A stretch of 64,000 nucleotides of DNA, taken from assembly GCF_003324565.1 (NCBI RefSeq), contig NZ_QOLA01000018.1, forward strand, positions 1 through 64,000, given 5' to 3'. Positions 51,459 through 62,342 of the stretch are shown here, in pieces. The number at the start of each line of letters is the position of its first letter. Position 1 is the stretch's first letter. The notes beneath the pieces were generated by a model that worked only from the letters and a program-made list of their open reading frames with translations, had not been told where the DNA came from and did no database searches. The translations under genes were made by a program, and so were the position numbers. Source of the DNA: Streptomyces sp. SDr-06 (lineage in GTDB: Bacteria; Actinomycetota; Actinomycetes; Streptomycetales; Streptomycetaceae).

Positions 51459-54400
51459 ATGCTGCCCAGATCCCGGTACCGACGAGGACCGGCGGCCGCC
51501 CTGGTGGCCGCCTCGTTCCTGCTCGTAGTGACGGCGCAGTCGGCCGTCGGTGCGCCCTCCGCGACCGCCCAACCCGACCGCGGCGGCGGCCGGTTCAGCA
51601 CCTCGTTCGAAACGGGCCAGCCCCAGCCGGACTGGACCAATACCGTCGATACCGACCGCGCCGGGAACAAGCGGTCCTCGGGCGTCGACGGCGGCTTCAC
51701 CAGCGGCATACCGGGCAACGTGACCGACAGGGTCACCGATGTCCGGGCCAGCGCGGAGAACACCGACGGCGGCGAGGTGAAGGAGAATCTCGTCGACGGG
51801 CAGCCCAGCACGAAATGGCTCGCCTTCCAGCCCACCGCTTGGCTCGAATTCGATCTGTCCGAACCGGTGAAGACGGTCACCTACGCGTTGACGTCCGCCA
51901 ACGACGCCCCCGAACGCGACCCCAAGGACTGGACGCTGAAGGGATCGGCGGACGGCAAGGACTGGAAGACCCTGGACAGCCGCACCGGCGAGAGCTTCAA
52001 GGACCGCTTCCAGACCAAGACGTACGACTTCCCGGGCACCACGGCGTACGCGCACTACCGCCTGGAGATCACCGCCAACCACGGCGCCCCCATCACCCAG
52101 CTCGCCGACATCCAGTTCTCCAACGGCGACACCAGCACCCCGATCCCCCCGGACATGCGCACCGCCCCGGACCGCGGCCCCGGCGGCTCCCCCACCGCCA
52201 AGGCGAACGCGGGTTTCACCGGGAAGCGGGCGCTGCGCTACGCCGGCACCCACAAGGCGGACGGCCGGGCCTACTCGTACAACAAGGTCTTCGACGTGGA
52301 CCTGCCGGTCGGCCGGGACACCGAGCTCGACTACAAGATCTTCCCGTCGATGACGGAGACCGACCTCACCTACCCGGCCACCAACGTGTCCGTGGACCTC
52401 GCCTTCACGGACGGCACCTATCTGAGTGACCTCAAGGCGCTCGACGCGCACGGCGGTCTGCTCAGCCCGCAGGGCCAGGGTGCCGCCAAGACGCTCTACG
52501 TCAACCAGTGGAACCACGTGTCCTCGCTGATCGGCACCGTCGCCGCCGGCAAGCGCGTGGCCCGGATCCTGGTGGCGTACGACTCGGTCAAGGGGCCCGC
52601 CAAGTTCCAGGGCTGGATCGACGACCTCTCGATCGCGCCGAAGAAGCCCGAGAAGCCGCTCGCGCACCTCGCGGACTACGCGCTCACCACCCGCGGCACC
52701 CTTTCCAGCGGCTCCTTCTCGCGCGGCAACAACTTCCCCGCGACGGCGGTCCCCAACGGCTTCAATTTCTGGACGCCGGTGACCAACGCCGGTTCGCAGG
52801 ACTGGCTGTACGACTACGCGCGCCGCAACAACGCCGACAACCTGCCGATGCTCCAGGCCTTCAGCGCCAGTCACGAGCCGAGCCCCTGGATGGGCGACCG
52901 GCAGACCTTCCAGGTGATGCCGTCCGCGGCGGCCGGGACCCCCGACGCCTCCCGGACCGCCCGCGCGCTGCCCTTCCGGCACGAGAACGAGACCGCGAAG
53001 CCGTACTACTACGGCGTCACCTTCGAGAACGGTCTCAAGACGGAGATCACGCCGACCGACCACGCGGCGATGATGCGCTTCACCTATCCCGGTGACGACG
53101 CGAGCCTGATCCTCGACAACGTCACCAACCAGGGCGGGCTCACCCTCGACCCGGCGACGCGTTCCTTCACCGGCTTCTCGGACGTGCGGAGCGGCCTGTC
53201 GGCGGGCGCCGGACGGCTCTTCGTGTACGGCGTCTTCGACACCGCGGTGACCGCGAGCGGCAGGCTGGCGGGCGGCGGGGGCGCCGACGTCACCGGCTAC
53301 GCGCGCTTCGCACCCGGCAAGAACCGCACGGTGACCCTGCGCCTGGCGACCTCACTCATCAGTGTGGACCAGGCGAAGGCGAACCTGGCGGCCGAGATTC
53401 CCGCGAGGACCGGGTTCGACCAGATCAAGGACCGGGCGCGGCAGGCCTGGGACAACATCCTGGGCCGCATCGAGGTCGAGGGTGCCTCGCACGACCAGCT
53501 GACCACCCTGTACTCCTCGCTCTACCGGCTCTACCTCTACCCCAACTCCGGTTTCGAGAAGGTCGGTTCGAAGAACCAGTACGCCAGCCCGTTCTCGCCG
53601 AAGACCGGCGCGGACACCCCCACCCACACCGGCTCGAAAGTCGTCGACGGCACGGTGTACGTCAACAACGGGTTCTGGGACACCTACCGCACGACCTGGC
53701 CCGCCTACTCGCTCCTCACCCCGAAGAAGGCCGGCGAGATGGTCGACGGCTTCGTGCAGCAGTACAAGGACGGCGGCTGGATCTCCCGCTGGTCCTCGCC
53801 CGGCTACGCGGACCTGATGACCGGCACGAGTTCGGACGTCGCGTTCGCCGACGCCTATGTGAAGGGCGTGAAGTTCGACGCCGAGGCCGCGTACGAGGCG
53901 GCCCTGAAGAACGCCACCGTCGCCCCGCCCTCCTCCGGCGTCGGCCGCAAAGGCATGGACACCTCCCCCTTCCTCGGCTACACCCCGACCTCGACCCCCG
54001 AGGGCCTGTCCTGGTCGATGGAGGGCTATGTCAACGACTACGGCCTCGCGCAGCTGGGCCAGGCGCTGTACGCGAAGACGAAGAAGCCCCGTTACAAGGA
54101 GGAGTCCGCGTACTTCATGGGCCGCGCCCAGAACTACGTGAAGCTCTTCGACGCCAAGGCGGGCTTCTTCCAGGGCAAGGACGCGAACGGCCAGTGGCGC
54201 GTGGACAGCGCGAAGTTCGATCCCCGGGTGTGGGGTTACGACTTCACCGAGACCAATGGCTGGGGCTACGCCTTCACCGCCCCGCAGGACTCGCGCGGCC
54301 TCGCCAACCTGTACGGCGGCCGGGCGGGCCTCGCCAAGAAGCTGGACGCCTACTTCTCCACTCCCGAGACGGCGTCGCCCGAGTTCGCCGGTTCGTACGG

Positions 54401-55295
54401 CAGCGTCATCCACGAGATGACCGAGGCGCGTGACGTGCGGATGGGCCAGTACGGCCACTCCAACCAGGTCGCCCATCACGTGACGTACATGTACGACGCG
54501 GCGGGCGAGCCCTACAAGGCGCAGGAGAAGATCCGCGAGGTCCTGAGGCGTCTGTACAACGGCAGCGAGATCGGACAGGGCTACCTCGGTGACGAGGACA
54601 ACGGCGAGCAGTCGGCCTGGTACGTGTTCTCGGCGCTCGGCTTCTACCCGCTGGTGATGGGCAGCGGCGAGTACGCGATCGGCTCTCCCCTCTTCACCAA
54701 GGCGACCGTCCATCTGGAGAACGGCCGCGACCTGGTGGTGAAGGCGCCGCGGAACAGCGCGCGGAACGTGTACGTGCAGTCCCTGAAGGTCGACGGGAAG
54801 CCGTGGAACTCGACGGCGCTCCCGCACGACCTGCTCGCGCGCGGCGGCACGCTCGACTTCACGATGGGGGCGCGTCCCTCGTCCTGGGGCACCGGCAAGA
54901 ACGCGGCGCCGGTCTCCATCGCCAAGGACGACCAGGTGCCCGCTCCCCCGGCCGACGTGATCACCGGCTCGGGCCCGCTGTTCGACAACTCCTCCGCGAC
55001 CTCGGCCGAGTTCGGCCCGACGGATCTTCCCGTCAGCAAGGCCACGAAGGCCACGCAGTACACGCTGACCTCGGCCACCGCCGGGACGGCTCCCTCGGCC
55101 TGGGTCCTCGAAGGATCACAGGACGGAACGAAGTGGACGGAGTTGGACAGGCGAACCGGTGAAACCTTCACCTGGGACCGCCAGACGAGGGTGTTCTCGA
55201 TCCATTCGCCCGGTTCCTACACCCATTACCGAATAGTTCCCGCGGCGAAGGCCACGCTGGCCGAATTGGAGCTACTCGCCCCGTCCGCAAACTAG
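51459..55295 (+). CDS. Secreted GH92 alpha-mannosidase with discoidin-like domains
   Basis: 1278-residue exported enzyme of glycoside hydrolase family 92, calcium-dependent exo-alpha-mannosidases. After the signal (about 1-32) comes an F5/8 type C-like domain (about 88-185, TAWLEFDLSEPVKTVTYALT). The GH92 N-terminal sandwich follows (about 390-640), and the catalytic barrel (about 670-1130) carries FWDTYRTTWPAYSLL, SWSMEGYVNDYGLAQ and DEDNGEQSAWYVFSALGFYP. A second discoidin-like domain ends the protein (about 1165-1278). GAAGGAAAGGG precedes the ATG. TTGACA (51346-51351)-N17-TGCTAC is a possible promoter. It should trim mannose from high-mannose N-glycans or yeast mannan. Confidence 0.92.
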   Translation: MLPRSRYRRGPAAALVAASFLLVVTAQSAVGAPSATAQPDRGGGRFSTSFETGQPQPDWTNTVDTDRAGNKRSSGVDGGFTSGIPGNVTDRVTDVRASAENTDGGEVKENLVDGQPSTKWLAFQPTAWLEFDLSEPVKTVTYALTSANDAPERDPKDWTLKGSADGKDWKTLDSRTGESFKDRFQTKTYDFPGTTAYAHYRLEITANHGAPITQLADIQFSNGDTSTPIPPDMRTAPDRGPGGSPTAKANAGFTGKRALRYAGTHKADGRAYSYNKVFDVDLPVGRDTELDYKIFPSMTETDLTYPATNVSVDLAFTDGTYLSDLKALDAHGGLLSPQGQGAAKTLYVNQWNHVSSLIGTVAAGKRVARILVAYDSVKGPAKFQGWIDDLSIAPKKPEKPLAHLADYALTTRGTLSSGSFSRGNNFPATAVPNGFNFWTPVTNAGSQDWLYDYARRNNADNLPMLQAFSASHEPSPWMGDRQTFQVMPSAAAGTPDASRTARALPFRHENETAKPYYYGVTFENGLKTEITPTDHAAMMRFTYPGDDASLILDNVTNQGGLTLDPATRSFTGFSDVRSGLSAGAGRLFVYGVFDTAVTASGRLAGGGGADVTGYARFAPGKNRTVTLRLATSLISVDQAKANLAAEIPARTGFDQIKDRARQAWDNILGRIEVEGASHDQLTTLYSSLYRLYLYPNSGFEKVGSKNQYASPFSPKTGADTPTHTGSKVVDGTVYVNNGFWDTYRTTWPAYSLLTPKKAGEMVDGFVQQYKDGGWISRWSSPGYADLMTGTSSDVAFADAYVKGVKFDAEAAYEAALKNATVAPPSSGVGRKGMDTSPFLGYTPTSTPEGLSWSMEGYVNDYGLAQLGQALYAKTKKPRYKEESAYFMGRAQNYVKLFDAKAGFFQGKDANGQWRVDSAKFDPRVWGYDFTETNGWGYAFTAPQDSRGLANLYGGRAGLAKKLDAYFSTPETASPEFAGSYGSVIHEMTEARDVRMGQYGHSNQVAHHVTYMYDAAGEPYKAQEKIREVLRRLYNGSEIGQGYLGDEDNGEQSAWYVFSALGFYPLVMGSGEYAIGSPLFTKATVHLENGRDLVVKAPRNSARNVYVQSLKVDGKPWNSTALPHDLLARGGTLDFTMGARPSSWGTGKNAAPVSIAKDDQVPAPPADVITGSGPLFDNSSATSAEFGPTDLPVSKATKATQYTLTSATAGTAPSAWVLEGSQDGTKWTELDRRTGETFTWDRQTRVFSIHSPGSYTHYRIVPAAKATLAELELLAPSAN

Positions 55296-55388
55296 TTGAC
55301 ACGCAAAGATTGCGTGAAAGGATCCAGAAGATCTCGCGTCGCGCCTCGACCAGGCGCGGCGCGTCTCTTCCTCGACATGGAGAAATAC

Positions 55389-56348
55389 GTGGCCATACTT
55401 TCCGGCCGTAAGGGCGGTCGCGCCCTGTCCCGCATCGCCGTCGCGGCGATCGCAGCCGCCCTCGTGGGCACGACGGCGGGTGCGGCTTCCGCCGACAGCA
55501 CGCCGGCCCCCGCCGCGGCGACGGCAGCGCAGAAGGTCGCCCAGGCCAAGGGCAAGCAGTCCCCCTCCGCCCAGAAGCGCGCCTTCGCGGCGGGCAGCGA
55601 GACCCCGGCCGCGGAAACGTTCCCGCTCACCGCGGCGGACGGTTCGGGCACCGTCTACATGTACCCGCCGAACGGTTCGGGCGGTTTCGGTGACCGTCAG
55701 GCCCTGGGCAACGGCTGGAACGTGATCAGCCAGGCGACCCAGGTCGACAACAACAAGGACGGGGTCGCCGACGCCTGGTACACCCTGGGCACCAACGGCC
55801 ACCTGTACTTCGCGCCCCTTGAAGAGAACTCCGTCGTGAAGGACCTCGGCGGCGGCTGGAACGCCTACGACCGCGTCTTCTCGCCGGGCGACCTCGGCGG
55901 CGCCCCGGCCGACGACCTGCTGGCCCGTGACAAGTCCGGCGTGCTGTGGCTCTACACGGCCAAGGGCGACGGCTCCTTCACCCCGCCCGTCAAGCTGGGC
56001 GCGGGCTGGGGTGTCATGACCAAGATCGCCGGTCGCGGCGACATGAACGGTGACGGCAAGGCCGACATCATCGCCGTCGACAACGCGGGCACCGGCTGGC
56101 TGTACCCGGGCACCGGCAACTGGGCCGCCCCGTTCGGCAACCGCGTCAAGCTCGGCGGTGGCTGGAACACCTACAACACCCTGGTCGGCCTCGGCGACCT
56201 GAACTTCGACGGCAAGGCGGACCTCATCGGCCGCGACGCCGACGGCGGCCTGTGGTTCTACCCGGGCACCGGCACCACCAACGGCGCCCCCTTCAAGGAC
56301 CGCGTCAAGGTCGGCACCGGCTGGAACGGCATGCGCCTGATGTTCTGA
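55389..56348 (+). CDS. Secreted FG-GAP/VCBS repeat protein, copy 1
   Basis: 319-residue secreted protein. A long signal (SRIAVAAIAAALVGTTAGAASA) and an Ala/Gln/Lys-rich linker lead to a propeller of FG-GAP-like units. Calcium-type loops appear as DNNKDGVADAW, DMNGDGKADIIAVDN and DLNFDGKADLIGRD, each followed by a GWLYPGTG- or LWFYPGTG-type strand. No catalytic motif is present. The GTG at 55389, with GGAG six bases upstream, is chosen by alignment with copy 2; an ATG at 55377 is possible. It lies 93 bases after the GH92 gene on the same strand. Likely a carbohydrate- or wall-binding protein. Confidence 0.82.
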   Translation: MAILSGRKGGRALSRIAVAAIAAALVGTTAGAASADSTPAPAAATAAQKVAQAKGKQSPSAQKRAFAAGSETPAAETFPLTAADGSGTVYMYPPNGSGGFGDRQALGNGWNVISQATQVDNNKDGVADAWYTLGTNGHLYFAPLEENSVVKDLGGGWNAYDRVFSPGDLGGAPADDLLARDKSGVLWLYTAKGDGSFTPPVKLGAGWGVMTKIAGRGDMNGDGKADIIAVDNAGTGWLYPGTGNWAAPFGNRVKLGGGWNTYNTLVGLGDLNFDGKADLIGRDADGGLWFYPGTGTTNGAPFKDRVKVGTGWNGMRLMF

Positions 56349-56367
56349 TCCATCGGCCGCACCCGGG

Positions 56368-56402
56368 CAAGGCCCGTACTCCCCTGCGGAGTACGGGCCT
56401 TG
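56368..56402 (+). terminator. Strong hairpin terminator after FG-GAP copy 1
   Basis: Fifteen-base perfect stem (56368-56382 with 56388-56402), five-base loop, followed by TCTCGT. Confidence 0.9.
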
Positions 56403-56542
56403 TCTCGTATGTGCCGACAAGTCACCCCCGGGCGCGGGGAGTCCGTATGCACTGTGCGAAGATCCTGTAAAGAGAGCCTAAAGCGCTCTTACCGCATCTT
56501 GACCAGATGTGTGTCTCTCGCTTTCGCATGTTGGAGTAACAC

Positions 56543-57490
56543 ATGGCCCCTTTCAACGGCCGTAAGCACGGGCGGACCGCTTCTCGCATAGCCGTCGCCG
56601 CCATCGCCGCGGCCCTCGTCGCCACCACGGCGGGCACCGCCGCCGCCGACGGCGTTCCCTCCGCCAAGGACGCGGCGGGCAAGGCCCAGCAGCACGTCAA
56701 GCCGAAGGCCAAGGACCAGCAGCGGTCCGCGCCGTACGCCTCCGGGTTCGGGGGGTCCGCCGAGACCTTCGAGCTGATGGCGGTGGACAGCGACGGCTAT
56801 CTGTGGAACTACCCGTCGAACGGCCAGGGCGGCTTCGGCGAGCGTTGGCCCAACACGTACGGCTGGAACTCCATTTCCGAGGCGACCCAGTACGACAACG
56901 ACAAGGACGGCCGCGCCGACGGTTTCTACGTCAAGTCGCTCGACGGCCACCTGATCTACAAGAACTACGACACCGGCACCCGGGACCTCGGCGCGGGCTG
57001 GAACACCTACAACCTCGTCTTCACGCCCGGCGACCTCGGCGGCGCCCCGAACGACGACCTGATCGCCCGTGACAAGTCCGGCGTGCTGTGGCTCTACACG
57101 GCCAAGGGCGACGGCTCCTTCACCCCGCCCGTCAAGCTGGGCGCGGGCTGGGGCGCCATGACCAAGATCGCCGGTCGCGGCGACATGAACGGTGACGGCA
57201 AGGCCGACATCATCGCCGTCGACAACTCCGGTACGGCGTGGCTCTACCCGGGCACGGGCAACTGGGCCGCCCCCTTCGGCAACCGCGTCAAGCTCGGCGG
57301 CGGCTGGAACACCTACAACAAGCTCGTCGGCATCGGCGACCTGAACAACGACGGCCAGGCGGACCTCATCGGTCGCGACACGTCGGGCGGCCTGTGGTTC
57401 TACGCGGGCACCGGCACCACCAACGGCGCCCCCTTCAAGGACCGCGTCAAGGTCGGCACCGGCTGGAACGGCATGCGCCTGATGTTCTGA
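56543..57490 (+). CDS. Secreted FG-GAP/VCBS repeat protein, copy 2
   Basis: 315-residue paralogue of the preceding gene with the same signal (SRIAVAAIAAALVATTAGTA) and the same propeller repeats (DNDKDGRADGFY, DMNGDGKADIIAVDN, DLNNDGQADLIGRD). TTGGAG precedes the ATG. The N-terminal third differs clearly from copy 1, whereas the C-terminal two thirds are nearly identical even at silent positions. It has its own terminator and probably its own promoter in the 140-base gap after the terminator of copy 1. Function unknown. Confidence 0.83.
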   Translation: MAPFNGRKHGRTASRIAVAAIAAALVATTAGTAAADGVPSAKDAAGKAQQHVKPKAKDQQRSAPYASGFGGSAETFELMAVDSDGYLWNYPSNGQGGFGERWPNTYGWNSISEATQYDNDKDGRADGFYVKSLDGHLIYKNYDTGTRDLGAGWNTYNLVFTPGDLGGAPNDDLIARDKSGVLWLYTAKGDGSFTPPVKLGAGWGAMTKIAGRGDMNGDGKADIIAVDNSGTAWLYPGTGNWAAPFGNRVKLGGGWNTYNKLVGIGDLNNDGQADLIGRDTSGGLWFYAGTGTTNGAPFKDRVKVGTGWNGMRLMF

Positions 57491-57510
57491 TCCAGAACAC
57501 GGCACACGAG

Positions 57511-57544
57511 CAAGGCCCGCACCCCAATCGGGGTGCGGGCCTTG
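57511..57544. terminator. Bidirectional hairpin terminator
   Basis: Fifteen-base perfect stem (57511-57525 with 57530-57544) and four-base loop lie between convergent FG-GAP copy 2 and acnA, so it can serve both. Confidence 0.88.
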
Positions 57545-57565
57545 TTCGTTGGTGGTGCGGTGGGG

Positions 57566-60280
<2,715 letters not shown>

Positions 60281-60347
60281 GACAGTCTCCTTCATATATG
60301 TGCGCGTTCCACCACAATCCTGCCGCCACGATCCGTGGTCTATCCGC

Positions 60348-60366
60348 TAAGGTAAGGCTAAGTTAG
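60348..60366 (-). promoter_or_regulatory. Iron-box-like site upstream of acnA
   Basis: The minus strand reads CTAACTTAGCCTTACCTTA, matching about 14 of 19 positions of the actinobacterial DmdR/IdeR box TTAGGTTAGSCTAACCTAA. It lies 67 bases before the acnA start. A further TTAGGTAAC-type half-site follows at 60363-60371. Confidence 0.5.
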
Positions 60367-60408
60367 GTAACCCTTACCGAGCGTTGGCTGCGGTGCGCCT
60401 CGGTAGAT

Positions 60409-60424
60409 ATCTCGATGTCGAGAT
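60409..60424. promoter_or_regulatory. ATCTC-N6-GAGAT palindrome, acnA side
   Basis: ATCTCGATGTCGAGAT, extended by one base on each side to a perfect dyad TATCTCGA-TG-TCGAGATA (60408-60425), lies in the acnA/HTH-MurA intergenic region, 129 bases upstream of acnA. Same architecture as the site at 60689. Confidence 0.65.
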
Positions 60425-60688
60425 AACTCTAGTACATGGCCGCCGGTAGGTCATGCGCGGGCGACGCCATTCAGGGCACGGGCACCGGCCCCGGACCGCG
60501 CGGCACCCGCGGCCTCGGGTTCCACGGTCACGGGAGACGGGTTCCACGGCCGCGGGATCCGACACGCCCGGCAGCCGCGCGGGGGAACGTCCCCGGACGG
60601 ACCACGCCCGGTTGCCCCTCCCGCGCGGGAACAGCAGGATCGGAATTGACGGTTCCTCACCCTGATGGACCCTCCCAGCGCGAGCGGC

Positions 60689-60704
60689 ATCTCATATCTG
60701 AGAT
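60689..60704. promoter_or_regulatory. ATCTC-N6-GAGAT palindrome at the HTH-MurA start
   Basis: ATCTCATATCTGAGAT ends 11 bases before the HTH-MurA start codon, and the following bases AAC match those after the 60409 site. No Shine-Dalgarno sequence lies between it and the ATG, so the transcript may be nearly leaderless and the palindrome may cover the promoter. Likely an autoregulatory operator. Confidence 0.6.
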
Positions 60705-60715
60705 AACCTGCCCCC

Positions 60716-62242
60716 ATGGCAGACGACTACCTCGTACGCATCGGCAAGCTCATCCGTGACGCCCGGCAGCACCGGGGCTGGACGCAGACGCAGTTGGCCG
60801 AGGCTCTGGGCACCAGCCAGAGCGCCGTGAACCGCATCGAGCGCGGGAACCAGAACATCAGCCTTGAGATGATCGCGCGCATCGGTGAGGCGCTCGACAG
60901 TGAAATCGTCTCGCTCGGGTACGCGGGTCCCATGCACCTGCGCGTGGTCGGCGGCCGCCGCCTCTCGGGCTCCATCGACGTCAAGACGAGCAAGAACGCC
61001 TGTGTCGCGCTCCTTTGCGGCTCGCTGCTCAACAAGGGCCGCACCGTGCTGCGCCGCGTGGCCCGCATCGAAGAGGTCTACCGGCTCCTCGAAGTCCTCA
61101 ACTCCATTGGCGTGCGCACCCGTTGGATCAACGAGGGCACCGACCTGGAGATCGTCCCGCCGGCCCGCCTCGACCTCGACGCGATGGACGCGGAAGCCGC
61201 CCGCAGGACCCGCTCCATCATCATGTTCCTCGGCCCGCTGCTGCACCGCATGGACCGCTTCCGCCTCCCGTACGCCGGCGGCTGCGACCTCGGCACCCGC
61301 ACCATCGAGCCGCACATGATCGCCCTGCGCCGGTTCGGCCTGGACATCACGGCCACCGAGGGGATCTACCACGCCGAGGTGGAGCGCACCGCGCCCGACC
61401 GGCCGATCGTGCTGACCGAGCGCGGCGACACCGTGACCGAGAACGCGCTGCTCGCGGCCGCCCGCAACGACGGCGTCACCGTCATCCGCAACGCCTCCTC
61501 CAACTACATGGTCCAGGACCTGTGCTTCTTCCTGGAGGCGCTGGGCGTACGGGTCGAGGGCATCGGCACCACCACGCTGACCGTGCACGGCATGGCCGAC
61601 ATCGACGTCGACGTGGACTACTCGCCCTCCGAGGACCCGGTCGAGGCGATGAGCCTGCTGGCCGCCGCCGTCGTCACCGAGTCGGAGCTGACGATCCGCC
61701 GGGTCCCGGTGGAGTTCCTGGAGATCGAGCTCGCGGTCCTCGAGGAGATGGGCCTGGACCACGACCGCACCGCCGAGTACGCCGCCGACAACGGGCGCAC
61801 GCGGCTGATCGACCTCACCGTGCGCCCCTCCAAGCTGGAGGCGCCCATCGACAAGATCCACCCGATGCCGTTCCCCGGCCTCAACATCGACAACGTGCCG
61901 TTCTTCGCGGCGATCGCGGCGGTGGCCCAGGGCAAGACGCTCATCCACGACTGGGTGTACGACAACCGCGCGATCTACCTCACGGACCTCAACCGCCTGG
62001 GCGGCCGCCTCCAGCTCCTCGACCCGCACCGGGTCCTGGTGGAGGGCCCCACCCGCTGGCGCGCCGCCGAGATGATGTGCCCCCCGGCGCTCCGTCCTGC
62101 GGTGGTGGTCCTGCTCGCGATGATGGCCGCCGAGGGCACCTCCGTGCTGCGCAACGTGTACGTCATCAACCGCGGCTACGAGGACCTGGCCGAGCGGCTC
62201 AACTCGATCGGTGCGCAGATCGAGATCTTCCGGGACATCTAG
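60716..62242 (+). CDS. murA: XRE-type HTH fused to UDP-GlcNAc 1-carboxyvinyltransferase (MurA-like)
   Basis: 508 residues. Residues 1-66 are a Cro/C1-type HTH (IRDARQHRGWTQTQLAEALG, then SQSAVNRIERGNQNISLEMI). Residues about 73-505 are an EPSP-synthase-fold MurA: substrate Lys-Asn in VKTSKNACVALL, the catalytic Cys190 in YAGGCDLGTRT, Asp in PFPGLNIDNVPF and INRGYEDLAERLNSIGA at the end. So the enzyme half looks active (PEP to UDP-GlcNAc, first step of peptidoglycan synthesis), while the N-terminal domain should bind DNA. Streptomyces usually has a separate canonical MurA, so this is probably a second, regulatory copy. It is preceded by the 60689 palindrome and divergent from acnA. Confidence 0.88.
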   Translation: MADDYLVRIGKLIRDARQHRGWTQTQLAEALGTSQSAVNRIERGNQNISLEMIARIGEALDSEIVSLGYAGPMHLRVVGGRRLSGSIDVKTSKNACVALLCGSLLNKGRTVLRRVARIEEVYRLLEVLNSIGVRTRWINEGTDLEIVPPARLDLDAMDAEAARRTRSIIMFLGPLLHRMDRFRLPYAGGCDLGTRTIEPHMIALRRFGLDITATEGIYHAEVERTAPDRPIVLTERGDTVTENALLAAARNDGVTVIRNASSNYMVQDLCFFLEALGVRVEGIGTTTLTVHGMADIDVDVDYSPSEDPVEAMSLLAAAVVTESELTIRRVPVEFLEIELAVLEEMGLDHDRTAEYAADNGRTRLIDLTVRPSKLEAPIDKIHPMPFPGLNIDNVPFFAAIAAVAQGKTLIHDWVYDNRAIYLTDLNRLGGRLQLLDPHRVLVEGPTRWRAAEMMCPPALRPAVVVLLAMMAAEGTSVLRNVYVINRGYEDLAERLNSIGAQIEIFRDI

Positions 62243-62342
62243 GGCGTTCCAGGGGCGAGGGGTGCGCGGCGTTCGGCCGTCCGCGCCCCTCCGCCCGACC
62301 GCGACGCGGGAGATGCGGCCGATCGGGTGAATCCGCCGAGGT

